A stretch of DNA of 64,000 nucleotides from Leptolyngbya sp. PCC 6406 (GCF_000332095.2 NZ_KI913949.1:1884511-1948510); one strand, 5' to 3'; shown: positions 9,138 to 18,023, counted from the stretch's first letter. The notes: generated by a model from the sequence alone, not told the origin. Numbers and translations are program-made.

Positions 9138-9320
9138 ATGACATGGAGACGGCCTTCCCCTGCAAGTCAAGTATTTTTGGGCTTTTTAGCAATTACCGTC
9201 TTGGTTTGGACACTCCGGGGACTCAGCCTCCTCGCCTTTTTACCCGGTTTGGTGTTGTGGATTTTGCTGCTCTGCACCGTCGGGTCGGCGGTGTTCACCA
9301 GTCTCCAGCGGATGCGCTAG
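9138..9320 (+). CDS. Small two-helix membrane protein, paralogue 2
   Basis: A 60-residue protein with a clear ribosome site (AAGGAGA, 9 nt before the ATG). Hydrophobic helices lie at about 10-30 and 33-52, with a basic C-terminus (LQRMR). It shares the pattern LRG..(8)..PG.V.W with the gene at 8802. The TAG stop is also the left CTAG of a small mobile element. Function unknown; size and topology fit a small membrane-complex accessory protein. Confidence 0.65.
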   Translation: MTWRRPSPASQVFLGFLAITVLVWTLRGLSLLAFLPGLVLWILLLCTVGSAVFTSLQRMR

Positions 9321-9470
9321 TGCTCTGTCAAGCCTCAATTTGTAGGTTGGGTGCAGCGCTAGCGGAACCCAACAACAGGATGCTACCCACCTGTCTGTTG
9401 GGTTCCTGTTGGGTTCCATTTCATTTCACCCAACCTACGCAGACTAGGGCGTGGGAACAATTAACAGCGC
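9321..9470. mobile_element. Small non-coding element, GTAGGTTGGGTG family, copy 1
   Basis: Inner inverted repeats GTAGGTTGGGTG (left) and CACCCAACCTAC (right) enclose GGAACCCAACA/TGTTGGGTTCC pairs. The left end TGCTCTGTCAAGCC abuts CTAG at 9317-9320. The right end is diverged: a CTAG occurs at 9444-9447, but comparison with the better copy at 54675-54800 places the end nearer 9470. Probably a MITE-like element; it encodes nothing. Confidence 0.7.
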
Positions 9471-9480
9471 CTTTGCGCCC

Positions 9481-9864
9481 TCAGCGATCTTCTTCCACAG
9501 CGTGAAGGGTATTAGAGTCCGTCTTTAAGCTGTCGCAACAGAGGGGAACTAGGGCTCCTTGGGGCGTTAGGCCCAAAAGCATGGGGGCTTGGGGTGCGAT
9601 CGCAGTTCCGGTCAGAGCGCAGTATTCTAGCCGTTCCGCTGTTGCGGGAATCGTGGCGCGGATGTTGTTGCGGTTGAGAGTGGCGCTACACTGTCCTACC
9701 TGCTGATCCACATAGGTCCACAGCACATCCCGAATCAATGCTTGATACCCTCGACTACCCGCGATCGCCTTCAAGCGTTCCTTGAGGTCTTTCTCCAAGC
9801 GAATGCTGGTGACTTCCATTTCAGTGGTGGATAGACGAGGCAGGGTGGGCATCGGAATCAACAT
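9481..9864 (-). CDS. Ribbon-helix-helix (CopG-like) DNA-binding protein
   Basis: The N-terminal part EVTSIRLEKDLKERLKAIAG followed by SRGYQALIRDVLWTYVDQQ is the strand-helix-helix pattern of MetJ/CopG regulators: a DNA-contacting strand, then two helices. The remaining 70 residues contain four Cys, including YCALTG and a PLCCDS pair; a metal- or redox-sensing role is possible but unproved. The start may be 9864 (GGAG directly adjacent), 9852 or 9819. It is divergent from the small gene at 10029, with the promoter region between them. Confidence 0.7.
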   Translation of the reverse strand: MLIPMPTLPRLSTTEMEVTSIRLEKDLKERLKAIAGSRGYQALIRDVLWTYVDQQVGQCSATLNRNNIRATIPATAERLEYCALTGTAIAPQAPMLLGLTPQGALVPLCCDSLKTDSNTLHAVEEDR

Positions 9865-10028
9865 CTCCAGGAGTGAACAGGATTAGGGAATAGACTTGTA
9901 TTACAAGAAATCATAAAGCCCGCCAATAGTCTAGACAGACCCATACTACGAGTGTAATACTGTCGAGAGAATGTAACAGTGCCGAGCCACTGCCCAACTT
10001 CAGAAGGGGCTCAAAGGAGACTGAAACC

Positions 10029-10271
10029 ATGCCCGATCAGTTCACCAGCATCCAAAATCACTTCACAGGCGCGATCGCTGGCGATCTTCCCCTAGGGGCA
10101 CCGATCGGGGCAGGGTTCACAACTGGCCTAGGCTATCGCAGCCTAGGGCACGTGCTCGGTGGGTTCAAACCCCAGCTTATGGGAGGCCACCTGAGGGGTA
10201 GCGATTGCTATCGGCCTGATTGGTGGTATCGACACCGGCAGCTCACCCATTTGCAGTTGCAACTGGGTTAA
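10029..10271 (+). CDS. Small Gly-rich protein, possibly frameshifted
   Basis: AAGGAGA lies 7 nt before this ATG, one of the better ribosome sites in the region. The first 55 residues are Gly-rich and mildly hydrophobic; after that the frame becomes Arg/Trp/His-rich and unlike a folded protein. In another frame, near 10198-10240, the DNA reads VAIAIGLIGGIDTGS, a credible membrane segment. One lost or gained base could explain this. No homologue is recognised. It is either a short real gene or a decaying one. Confidence 0.4.
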   Translation: MPDQFTSIQNHFTGAIAGDLPLGAPIGAGFTTGLGYRSLGHVLGGFKPQLMGGHLRGSDCYRPDWWYRHRQLTHLQLQLG

Positions 10272-10653
10272 TCTTCCCTATTTTTCCCTACGCATACCCT
10301 TCTGGGGCTGGCCCCTAGGATTGCGGGTTTGCAGTCAATATTGCGGCGACGGCGGGGCGAAATCGTTCCGCGTTTGTCTTTGGGTTGTTCAGAAATCCTG
10401 GCAAATTGGGGGGCTTGCCGTAGTCCTCTGTTCACCGGGTTTTGCTTCTACTCGCCCCTGTTGTGCGGCCCCTGTTGCGCGCCCCCTGTTGCACGACATT
10501 GGCCAGGAGCACTCGGCCCGCCGTTGTTGATGGCCGGATCTGTACCCTATTTCCCCGGCTCCCACCCTAATGTCCCGCTGGGGCGTTCCTGGGGCATTCC
10601 AGTTTTGCCATGTTCTAGCGCGCTGATTCCACTTTCTTTTTCAGGTACCGTCC
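10272..10653. other. Gap without recognised gene
   Basis: About 380 bp. Frames here (for example 10321-10530) give Cys- and Arg-rich products with no ribosome site and are rejected. No tRNA or strong terminator was seen. Confidence 0.5.
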
Positions 10654-11034
10654 ATGTTGAAAGTTACCTTTACCGATACGGGGCTTTCCCTAGAATGCCT
10701 GCACGAACCCCTCGAAACCCTGCTGGCCGATCGAGTGGGGCTCTACGCCCGTAGCCGCTGTCCTGTGGTGGTGCAGCCCAGCGGAGCCAGCATCCCTCTC
10801 CCCGCTAATCTACCGGGATTGCAAAGCCTGCATCGCTTTAGCGAAATCAGTCTGACGCCCTGCGATCTCGATTGGGTTGAAGTGACTCTGCGAGGTCTCT
10901 GGATTGCGGAAGACACCGACCAAGATGAGGGCGTCTTTGTAGCGGAACTGAGTAGAGGTCTAGAGCAACGACTGTTGTATCTATGGCTCCTCACCCAGCG
11001 CCATGTATCTTGTCCTGCTCTCGGACGGTCCTAA
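10654..11034 (+). CDS. Conserved cyanobacterial protein of unknown function (alr0857-like)
   Basis: The 126-residue product begins MLKVTFTDTGLSLECL and has the layout I recall for the small cyanobacterial family typified by Anabaena alr0857: beta-rich, a central PSGASIPLPANLPGL, then WVEVTLRGLWIAEDTDQDEG followed by an acidic to hydrophobic C-terminus. No catalytic motif, signal peptide or membrane segment is visible. The family match is from memory and is moderate. The gene stands alone. Confidence 0.55.
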   Translation: MLKVTFTDTGLSLECLHEPLETLLADRVGLYARSRCPVVVQPSGASIPLPANLPGLQSLHRFSEISLTPCDLDWVEVTLRGLWIAEDTDQDEGVFVAELSRGLEQRLLYLWLLTQRHVSCPALGRS

Positions 11035-11100
11035 GGAATCTGCGGTCAGATATACGGTCAAATAACTAAAGGATGTTCGTTAATTGTCCACACGTCTTAG

Positions 11101-11238
11101 TACTGGGCGGCGGAAGTAATCTAACCGTTCTATCGTGGCACACCTTGGCCCCTCTCCCTAGCCTCTTCCCCTGGGAGAGGGGACCAGAAAATGTTGGGCC
11201 GATGCAACAATAGTGGGCTGATTTATGCCCTGCGGTAC
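11101..11238. mobile_element. CTAG/TTAG-flanked small element (about 135 bp), copy 1
   Basis: Shares the core CCGTTCTATCGTGGCACA, a GAGAGGGGACC(A/G)GAAAATGTTGGGC block and the right end CTGATTTA(T/C)GCCCTGCGGTA with copies at 11975, 23730 and (inverted) 62670. The left flank is TTAG (11097-11100); the right flank is degenerate. Non-coding. It belongs to the family with the 4-bp YTAG duplication. Confidence 0.8.
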
Positions 11239-11291
11239 GAGTACTGGGCCGATTAAATAGCCTTACCGTTTTCTAACGACGAGGCAGAGCC

Positions 11292-11378
11292 TCGGTGAGG
11301 ATTCCCAGGCAGAGCCTGGGAACCAGGAAAGGAGTTCGGTGAGGATTCCCAGGCAGAGCCTGGGAACCAGGAAAGAGG
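11292..11378. repeat. 44-bp tandem repeat, two copies
   Basis: Two 44-bp units start at 11292 and 11336. Each carries TTCCCAGGCAGAGCCTGGGAA, an almost perfect hairpin, followed by CCAGGAAA. A degenerate extra half unit (GAGGCAGAGCCTC) precedes them. Confidence 0.85.
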
Positions 11379-11503
11379 TTTCGTAGGGTGCAATGCACCG
11401 TCTAGGAGAAATGGACACAGGATTTCTGCCACCCAGTACTAGTATCGGTTGGCAGAAAAGGATCTACCATTAAAGAGTAGGGCGTAATTAAGGATACCCC
11501 CCC

Positions 11504-11974
11504 ATGCCAAGACTGGCCGCAGCCCCCATCACCTTAACAGCGTCAGAGCTGGCAGAACTGGAGACACTGGTTAGACGACCGAGCACCGCTCAGCAGATAG
11601 CACTACGAGCGAACATCATTCTACGAGCCAGCCGAGGCGAAAGCCACGGCCAGATATCGCGGGAGTTGGGCATCTGCAAAGGCATGAGCCGACTGTGGCG
11701 TAATCGCTGGCTCCAGGTCAGTCCCCAGGGCCTCCCCGTGGTAGAGCGGCTACGGGATGCGCCCCGACCAGGTGCTCCTGCCACCTTTAGCTTGGAACAA
11801 ATTACGCAACTCCATGCCCTGGCCTGTGCACTTCCTGAGCAATATGGGCGACCCATCAGTCATTGGAGCCCTCGGGAATTGGCCGACGAGATGGTAAAGC
11901 AGGGCATTGTTGAGCAGATCAGTACACGTCATGTGGGGCGATTGTTAGCCGAAGCCGAACTGAAACCACACTAG
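11504..11974 (+). pseudogene. IS630-family transposase, 5' part (interrupted)
   Basis: 156 residues of an IS630-type transposase: helix-turn-helix (ISRELGICKGMSRLWRNRWL, 54-73), a second winged-helix segment and ALPEQYGRPISHWSPRELAD, then RHVGRLLAEAELKPH at the end. Family members continue with an RYW...KV..IC..Y segment and then the DDE catalytic domain. Here a TAG follows KPH and the RYW segment reappears 326 bp later at 12304, in register with the old frame. All of the DDE domain is missing, so the copy is dead. Confidence 0.85.
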
Positions 11975-12296
11975 GACTGTGCGGTGTAAATACCCTGGCC
12001 GTTCCATCGTGGAACACTCGGCCCCTCACCCTAGCCCTCTCCCACGGGGTTACTGTGTACACACATCTCTCTGAGCAGTCACATTTTGGCGAATCCCCCG
12101 CGATCGCCGCCCCCTTTTCAAGGGGGCTACTCCAATTCTGGATAGGACTGCCCCCCTTGAAAAGGGGGGTTGGGGGGATCAAACCCTAAACAAGACTCAA
12201 CCGAAGACTTATGTATACACAGTAGCCCACGGGGAGAGGGGACCGGAAAATGTTGGGCTGGTGCGACCATAGTGGGCTGATTTACGCCCTGCGGTA
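11975..12296. mobile_element. CTAG-flanked small element, copy 2, carrying a nested MITE
   Basis: The element is flanked by CTAG at 11971-11974 and 12297-12300. Without the nested 176-bp insert and its 9-bp duplication it is 137 bp long, like the other copies. It lies exactly between the KPH and RYW parts of an IS630 transposase, which shows it is mobile and that it entered a coding sequence. Confidence 0.85.
12050..12225. mobile_element. 176-bp MITE with 9-bp target duplication
   Basis: Flanked by the exact direct repeat CCCACGGGG (12041-12049 and 12226-12234). Terminal inverted repeats: TTACTGTGTACACA at the left and TGTATACACAGTAG at the right, 12 of 14 complementary. Inside is a CCCTTTTCAAGGGGG / CCCCCTTGAAAAGGGGGG hairpin. 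It encodes no protein. It sits inside another element that sits inside a transposase gene. Confidence 0.9.
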
Positions 12297-12300
12297 CTAG

Positions 12301-12390
12301 AGCCGCTACTGGCCCCCCGACTGTGAGTTTGCCGCCAAAGTGACGGACATCTGTGAGGTCTACAAGCAGGCCATAAAGCGGGCGGAACAG
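12301..12390 (+). pseudogene. IS630-family transposase, second fragment
   Basis: Frame reads SRYWPPDCEFAAKVTDIC then EVYKQAIKRAEQ, the expected continuation of the transposase after KPH. It degenerates after about 30 codons. An ATTTCTGCCAGCCAGTATTA motif at 12418-12437 repeats the one at 11422-11441, so direct repeats bracket the whole remnant. Confidence 0.75.
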
Positions 12391-12777
12391 GGGCGGGCGG
12401 AACAGGGGGAAATACCCATTTCTGCCAGCCAGTATTAACCTGAGTTCGACTTAAGCTTCGCTGCCCATCCGCCAGGGAATAAATTGCCCTGGCTCATAGC
12501 AGAAGTCCGTTAAAACGGACTCGCCCCCCTATCCCCAGCCCAGCTCCCAGTCCATTTTTAATGGACTTAAGGGGTATCAACTCAAAGCGGGACAAATCTC
12601 GTGGGGAGGAGTTAGGAGTTAGGAGCCAGAATCTAGGAGAGTACTGACTCCTGACTCCTAAATTCCTCGGAAGCAATATTGTCTCGGCTTACGTTGATAC
12701 CCCTTCGTAGCGTGGGTGAAGCGAAGCTTAACCCACGGAACAAGATGCTTACTCAAAGGTCATGCAGGATCGCTATA
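12391..12777. repeat. Repeat-rich intergenic scar
   Basis: Holds AAGTCCGTTAAAACGGACT (a palindrome at about 12504-12522), a second GTCCATTTTTAATGGAC palindrome (about 12551-12567), and AGGAGTTAGGAGTTAGGAG facing ACTCCTGACTCCT (about 12606-12661). No gene is supported. Confidence 0.7.
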
Positions 12778-14487
12778 TCAAAACAGAAAATAGCGCTGGG
12801 CCATGGGCAGTACATCGGCGGGCTCACAGGTGAGCAAGTCACCATCGGCGCGCACCTCGTAGGTTTCGGGATTAACCTCCATGTGGGGCTGGTAATCGTT
12901 CAGCTTCATATCCGCCTTGCGGATGGTGCGACAGTTTTTCACTGCTGCCACGGGTTTTTGCAGACCAATCTGCTCAGCAATACCGGCGTCCACGGCGGCC
13001 TGGGAGACAAAGGTGAGGCTGGTGGCCGCGATCGCACCCCCAAAACTGCCAAACATGGGACGCATGTGAATGGGTTGGGGGGTAGGAATACTGGCATTGG
13101 GGTCGCCCATTTGCGCCCAGGCGATCGCCCCGCCCTTGATCACAATTTCTGGTTTCACCCCAAAGAAGGCCGGCTTCCATAGACACAGATCCGCTAGCTT
13201 CCCCGCCTCTACGGAACCAATGTGATCGGCAAAGCCGTGGGTCAGGGCTGGGTTAATGGTGTATTTAGCCACGTAGCGCTTAGCCCGGAAGTTGTCATTA
13301 CGGTCAGAGTCCTGTGGCAATGGCCCCCGCTGCACCTTCATCTTGTGGGCAGTCTGCCAGGTGCGGAGGATCACCTCCCCCACCCGACCCATAGCCTGGG
13401 AGTCCGAGGCGATCATGCTGAAGGCCCCTAGGTCGTGGAGGATATCCTCGGCGGCGATGGTTTCTCGGCGAATCCGGGACTCGGCAAAGGCTACATCTTC
13501 AGGAATACTACGGCTGAGGTGGTGGCACACCATCAGCATGTCTAGGTGTTCCTCCAGAGTATTCACTGTATAGGGGCGAGTCGGGTTTGTAGATGAAGGC
13601 AAGACATTGGCTAACCCACACACCTTGATAATATCCGGCGCGTGGCCGCCCCCGGCCCCTTCGGTGTGGTAGGTGTGGATAGCCCGCCCCTTGAAGGCAG
13701 CAATGGTGTCTTCCACAAAACCGGCTTCGTTCAAGGTGTCTGTGTGAATGGCTACCTGTATGTCGTAGTCGTCAGCGACGCTGAGACAGGTGTCGATCGT
13801 CGCTGGGGTGGTGCCCCAGTCTTCATGGAGTTTCAGCCCCATTACCCCAGCCTGGACCTGTTCAATCAGCCCCGGTTGCAGGGCGCTATTTCCCTTGCCC
13901 AGAAAACCAAAGTTCAACGGAAAGGCATCGGCCCCCTGTAACATGCGGGCAATGTGCCACGCACCAGGGGTGCAGGTGGTGGCGTTGGTGCCGGTGGCGG
14001 GGCCAGTGCCGCCCCCCAGCATGGTGGTAACGCCAGATGCGATCGCGGTTTCGATCTGCTGAGGACAAATAAAGTGAATGTGGGTATCGATCCCCCCGGC
14101 GGTGAGGATCATGCCTTCCCCCGCGATCGCTTCGGTGCTGGGGCCAATGATGATGTCTACGTTGTCTTGAATATAGGGGTTGCCCGCCTTGCCAATTTTG
14201 ACAATACGGCCATCCCTAATCCCTACATCCGCCTTGACGATGCCCCACCAGTCCAAAATCAGGGCATTGGTGATTACCGTATCCACCGCCCCCTCGGCCC
14301 TGGAAATGGGGGACTGACCCATGCCGTCCCGAATCACCTTGCCGCCGCCAAACTTGACCTCGTCCCCGTAGGTGGTGAAGTCCTGCTCCACTTCGATGAT
14401 CAGCTCTGTATCTGCAAGGCGGATGCGATCGCCTACCGTGGGGCCATAGGTCTCGCCATAGGCACGTCGATCCATCCGATAGCTCAT
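12778..14487 (-). CDS. ureC: Urease alpha subunit
   Basis: Full-length UreC (569 residues), the catalytic subunit that hydrolyses urea to ammonia and carbamate in the cytoplasm. All active-site residues are present, shifted by two from the Klebsiella numbering: nickel ligands His136, His138, carbamylated Lys219, His248, His274 and Asp362, and the flap Cys321-His322. GAGGAG lies upstream of the ATG. The rest of the urease genes (ureA, ureB, the accessory ureD to ureG) are not adjacent: a Uma2 gene follows on one side and a repeat scar on the other. Scattered ure genes are known in cyanobacteria. Confidence 0.97.
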   Translation of the reverse strand: MSYRMDRRAYGETYGPTVGDRIRLADTELIIEVEQDFTTYGDEVKFGGGKVIRDGMGQSPISRAEGAVDTVITNALILDWWGIVKADVGIRDGRIVKIGKAGNPYIQDNVDIIIGPSTEAIAGEGMILTAGGIDTHIHFICPQQIETAIASGVTTMLGGGTGPATGTNATTCTPGAWHIARMLQGADAFPLNFGFLGKGNSALQPGLIEQVQAGVMGLKLHEDWGTTPATIDTCLSVADDYDIQVAIHTDTLNEAGFVEDTIAAFKGRAIHTYHTEGAGGGHAPDIIKVCGLANVLPSSTNPTRPYTVNTLEEHLDMLMVCHHLSRSIPEDVAFAESRIRRETIAAEDILHDLGAFSMIASDSQAMGRVGEVILRTWQTAHKMKVQRGPLPQDSDRNDNFRAKRYVAKYTINPALTHGFADHIGSVEAGKLADLCLWKPAFFGVKPEIVIKGGAIAWAQMGDPNASIPTPQPIHMRPMFGSFGGAIAATSLTFVSQAAVDAGIAEQIGLQKPVAAVKNCRTIRKADMKLNDYQPHMEVNPETYEVRADGDLLTCEPADVLPMAQRYFLF

Positions 14488-14796
14488 GGGGCACTCCTCA
14501 GCGGCTCAAAAATGCAGTTCACAGGCCAATTGTAGGGAAAATCGACGCAATCCACTGCATAATCGCCTACAGTTGGCATTATTCTACGGTGACTTGCTGC
14601 TAGCGAGTGGGGGTTGCCGCGATTTGTTTTGTAACGATACGCCGCAGGGCTGCTTTGGCTATCTCAATCCACAGCGGCGTTATTCTCCACAACACTATTT
14701 TGCGTGGGATAGGGCCATGCCTGCCTGCAGCGCAATGATTCCCGGCGGCAGTTCAATTAAGTTTGAGAACGACGAAGATTTTTCAGCAACCTCTGG
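14488..14796. other. Intergenic, ureC leader
   Basis: 309 bp between the ureC start and the Uma2 stop. Apart from the ureC ribosome site, I see no gene, NtcA box or hairpin that I can defend. Confidence 0.4.
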
Positions 14797-15381
14797 CTAC
14801 AAAAGGTCTCGAACGTCAATTTCGATATCGGGAAACGCCAGCGGCGCAATGAATCCGTCTCGCAACCGTTGCTCAAGCCGATAGTCGTTGCCCTGGGGCT
14901 CTCGATAGACAATCAGTTCGCCCTGCTTGAGATTCGCCACCCAATATTCCGCAATTCCGGCGGCGGCGTAGACTTGCCGCTTCTCTTCGGTGTCTTTCTC
15001 TAAAGATGAGTTGGCAAACTCGATCAGCAAGAACACATCAGCGGGGGTTGGATGCCCCTGGCGATAGGCTTGCCGTCGCACCAGGGCAATGTCAGGTTCG
15101 GGCTCACTACCTGTCTCAGCGATGGTGATGGGCTTGGCGACGCGCACCCGATAACGGCCACGTGCTTGAGCCGCAAACAATTCATCGGCATCCGTGGACA
15201 GATCAGCATGGTCTGGGCCTTCAGGAGCCATTTCTAGGATCAATCCATTCAGTAACTCGACACGGCGATCGCCTAACAACCCCACGGCAATCATGCGGTG
15301 GTAGTCAGCGATCGTCCAACGTAGTAGGGTCGTAGCCACACCACCCTCCCCCTCAACAAACCCTTCAAGCATTTCTATCAA
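14797..15381 (-). CDS. Uma2-family (DUF820) restriction-endonuclease-fold protein
   Basis: 194 residues with the PD-(D/E)XK core: PDIALV (Asp97), LLIEFANSS (Glu121) and EEKRQVYAAAGIAEYWV (Lys134). The N-terminal RWTIADYHRMIAVGLLGDRR and VELLNGLILEMAPEG are the family hallmark. Uma2 proteins are hugely expanded in cyanobacteria and are thought to be nucleases, but their targets are not known. It follows ureC at a distance on the same strand. There is a DUF433 gene upstream. Confidence 0.9.
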   Translation of the reverse strand: MIEMLEGFVEGEGGVATTLLRWTIADYHRMIAVGLLGDRRVELLNGLILEMAPEGPDHADLSTDADELFAAQARGRYRVRVAKPITIAETGSEPEPDIALVRRQAYRQGHPTPADVFLLIEFANSSLEKDTEEKRQVYAAAGIAEYWVANLKQGELIVYREPQGNDYRLEQRLRDGFIAPLAFPDIEIDVRDLL

Positions 15382-15485
15382 GCTAAATTATAATAACGTA
15401 CTCAACCCCGACTGAGAGCCACCGACTCGACTCAACCATCACATTTTTTACAGTGTCAAAAATTAGTAAAGACAAGCAAATTCGT

Positions 15486-15686
15486 TCACTCACGGTCGGC
15501 TTCATAAGCGATACATGCCTTGAAATCTTCCCGCGTCAGATCAGGAAAATCGTCGAGAATTTCTGTTTCGGTCATCTCGGAAGCCAAATACTCAAGCACT
15601 TCATAAACTGTAATTCGCAAGCCACGTACGCAAGGCTTGCCACCACGTTTATTGGGTTCGATCGTGATGTGGTCTCTGTAATTCAT
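15486..15686 (-). CDS. DUF433 antitoxin-like protein (orphan)
   Basis: 66 residues matching DUF433: ITIEPNKRGGKPCVRGLRIT followed by VYEVLEYLASEMTETEILDDFPDLTREDFKACIAYEADRE. DUF433 proteins are usually the antitoxin half of a pair with a DUF5615 PIN-like nuclease gene immediately downstream. Here only about 100 bp separate its stop from a Uma2 gene, and no PIN-like frame is present, so the antitoxin seems to be alone. The cysteine-containing CVRGLRI segment is the winged helix-turn-helix core. Confidence 0.85.
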   Translation of the reverse strand: MNYRDHITIEPNKRGGKPCVRGLRITVYEVLEYLASEMTETEILDDFPDLTREDFKACIAYEADRE

Positions 15687-16269
15687 AGCTGAGATTCCAA
15701 AGCAGTTTGGCTTACATCCAAAATTGCGGGTGCCGTTGCTCTACTAAACATCTATAAATTTTTGTGATTGGCGGGGGCGTTAATCATCGTTTCGGCCACT
15801 CTGACTGAGCAAGCCTTCTCCTCAGTAATCCATAACCCTTGTTGGACAAGCTCTTTGTAGGGTGGGCATGGCCTACCATCCCTGGGCCGGAGAATGTACG
15901 ACGTTTACGCTATGCCATGGCTACCATCAAAGCCGGTATGCCTTTTGGGGATGTGAGAATGTTGAGTGTTCGGGGAGGTGGTTGGAGGTGGGGGAGCGAG
16001 TTTGAGCGGTGGGCAATACCACCCTACGACTGTCCTCGCAACACTAGATAAAGTCACCTAAAATTAGGTTTTGATGGCAATTGCCCTCTTGCACAGTAGT
16101 GGAAGAGGGCTCTCTTGGGATCGCGACTGAAACTGTATCTGATAATACATTTTATTTTTTCAAGTCCTTGTGCTTCCTGGGTTTCAAGGTTTAGCTCCTT
16201 CCGCTATCCCCGCAATCCCAGGAGAGCCCCAAGCTTAGCTTTTATGTATGTTCGTTGAAACTATATCAT
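15687..16269. repeat. Intergenic region with dispersed and inverted repeats
   Basis: GCGTTAATCATCGTTTCGGCC at about 15777-15797 recurs at about 16650-16670 with a further 60 bp of weaker match. GTAGGGTGGGCA near 15857 and CCACCCTAC near 16021 form the ends of a possible 175-bp element. GGCTCTCTTGGGAT (16108-16121) pairs with ATCCCAGGAGAGCC (16215-16228). No coding region is supported. Confidence 0.6.
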
Positions 16270-16512
16270 TTAATATAAGACCTTGATTTCAGGCCAGTCA
16301 CAAAACGCTAGTCCCTCTTTTTGTGCCACATACATTATTTGCGATTGGCTATGAAAATCCTCACTCAGTTGAGCCTTCTGCAATGCGTGAGCGGCTTCAG
16401 TTACATCTGTGACTTCTGGAACATACTGCTCATTGTTGAGGGAGTAAGCTCCTCTCGGAAGATTCAGAGCTTCGTTTATTGGGCGTTCGTAAAACCAAGC
16501 ATTAGAGGCCAT
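16270..16512 (-). CDS. Hypothetical protein, 80 aa
   Basis: An AAGGA lies 7 nt before the ATG. The product MASNAWFYERPINEALNLPR begins a small acidic protein with no recognisable family, membrane segment or signal. Composition is protein-like and it lacks the repeat signature of its surroundings. It may be a small cargo gene between repeats. Confidence 0.4.
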   Translation of the reverse strand: MASNAWFYERPINEALNLPRGAYSLNNEQYVPEVTDVTEAAHALQKAQLSEDFHSQSQIMYVAQKEGLAFCDWPEIKVLY

Positions 16513-17112
16513 ATTTCAGTCCTTGATAGTATTCTGTGCCTGACACAGGTGTAAAATGCACTGACTAGAGGGCTAAAACGATTTCAGGAGGTGAGACTGA
16601 ACCGCCAACACAAGGATTTCCAGACCTCTACTCTACTGGCTTAGTTGGGCGTTAATCATCGTTTCGGCCACTCGGACTAAGTAAACGTAGTCTCCAGGAA
16701 GCCGTAACCCTTGGGGAACAAGGCTTTAGAGTTCAATAGTTCAGATAAACTATCCATGAATGAGCGTAGGTGGCCGAAACACGATGACAGTGGCCCTTAG
16801 TTGCCACCTAGTATAACTGTTCCGATTTGGTTCATCCTGCTTCCGGCACAGCAGATAGTCAAAGATGGTTATGCACTGAGAAAGTGAAGCGATCGCCCTC
16901 AATGCAAAGCACGATCGCCCCCCAGTACCGCCTAGTAAGAGCAGCGTTAACCTCTTGACTCCCCCACTCCCTGGCAGGGCGAGCACCGCTCGCCCCTACC
17001 ACTCCCCATCCTTGCCTAATCAGGGCTTTCCAGAGCAGAACTGGAAAGCCAAGCCCGACTAACAGCGGGTGTTACGGTTAAGATCACCGCAATGGGTTCA
17101 GGAACCTGAAAG
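16513..17112. other. Long gap with repeat remnants, no gene
   Basis: Holds the second copy of the GCGTTAATCATCGTTTCGGCC repeat (about 16650) and an inverted GTGGCCGAAACACGATGA at about 16770. The frame at 16750-16986 on the minus strand shows no ribosome site or family and is not called. AGGAACCTGAAAG at its end is the ribosome site of the next gene. Confidence 0.5.
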
Positions 17113-17997
17113 ATGACCTATCGCCCCGGTACCCTCGTCCATTACCCCGAGTCCGATGGCCAGCCCATGACCGAGAGTGACCCCACCCGTGACTACTTGA
17201 CCTACTGCGTCGAAGCCCTGAACCTCTTCTTCCAAGGCCGCAGCCAAGTCTATGTTTCGGGCAATCTCTTCATCTACTACGAAGAAGGCAATCCCCGCGC
17301 CGTGGTCTCCCCCGATGTTTTTGTCATTTTCGGGGTGACAAAACGGCAGCGCCGCATCTACAAAACCTGGGAAGAAGGGGGTAAGGTGCCCGCCTTTGTC
17401 ATGGAAATTACCTCTCGCACCACTCGCAAACAGGATGAGGTCACCAAGCCCCAACTCTATGCCCACTTAGGGATACAGGAGTATTTTCAGTACGATCCCA
17501 CTGGCGACTACCTCATCCCTCAACTGAAGGGATTTACCTTAGTTAACGGCACCTACCAGCCCTTGCCCCTAGAGGAACTGCCCGATGGTCGTTGGCGCAT
17601 AGCCAGTGCTGCCCTGGGGCTAGATCTGTGCCTGCCCCCATCGGACTTAACGGCCCTGAGCGTGGTCGTCAATGGTCAAATTTCCCGCCCGCTGCGCCTC
17701 TATGATCCCCGTACAGGGGAGCGTCTAGTGACCTATGCTGAATCCGTAGCCGCTCGCAACGAAGAGCGGGAGCGGACGGCTCGCGCCCAAGAGCGGGCAG
17801 AACAGGAACGGGAACGGGCAGAACAGGAGCGAGTACGGGCAGAGCAGGAGCGGGAACGGGCAGAGCAGGCGGAACAGGCTCGTCTAGCTGCTGTGCCTAA
17901 GTTATTAGCTCTGGGTATGACTCCAGCCCAGATTGCTGACACGCTGAACCTGCCCCTTGAAGACGTGAATCAAATCACACCGCCAACGGAGCAATAG
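17113..17997 (+). CDS. Uma2-family protein with C-terminal coiled coil
   Basis: 294 residues. The nuclease-like core shows SPDVFVIFG (Asp68), AFVMEITSRTTRKQD (Glu98) and EVTKPQLYAHLGIQEYFQYD (Lys112). Residues about 211-258 are an uninterrupted charged coiled coil of imperfect ERAEQER repeats. It ends with LLALGMTPAQIADTLNLPLE (264-283), a helix-turn-helix-like tail also seen on Rpn/PD-(D/E)XK transposase-like nucleases. The repeat part of the gene is GC-rich and likely to slip in replication. It is 26 bp upstream of an AAA ATPase gene, perhaps in one transcript. Confidence 0.88.
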   Translation: MTYRPGTLVHYPESDGQPMTESDPTRDYLTYCVEALNLFFQGRSQVYVSGNLFIYYEEGNPRAVVSPDVFVIFGVTKRQRRIYKTWEEGGKVPAFVMEITSRTTRKQDEVTKPQLYAHLGIQEYFQYDPTGDYLIPQLKGFTLVNGTYQPLPLEELPDGRWRIASAALGLDLCLPPSDLTALSVVVNGQISRPLRLYDPRTGERLVTYAESVAARNEERERTARAQERAEQERERAEQERVRAEQERERAEQAEQARLAAVPKLLALGMTPAQIADTLNLPLEDVNQITPPTEQ

Positions 17998-18023
17998 CGC
18001 CCTCTTCACCAAACTTTTCTCCC

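Noticed and set aside
10150-10200. T-arm-like GGTGGGTTCAAACCCCAGC resembling a tRNA
   Set aside because: Only a 4-bp T-stem forms, the acceptor arms do not pair at the right distance, and no anticodon arm is present.
12679-14535. Antisense frames over ureC
   Set aside because: ureC is complete with all catalytic residues; the antisense frames are GC-bias artefacts.
16750-16986. 78-aa minus-strand frame
   Set aside because: No ribosome site, no family, and it runs into repeat sequence.
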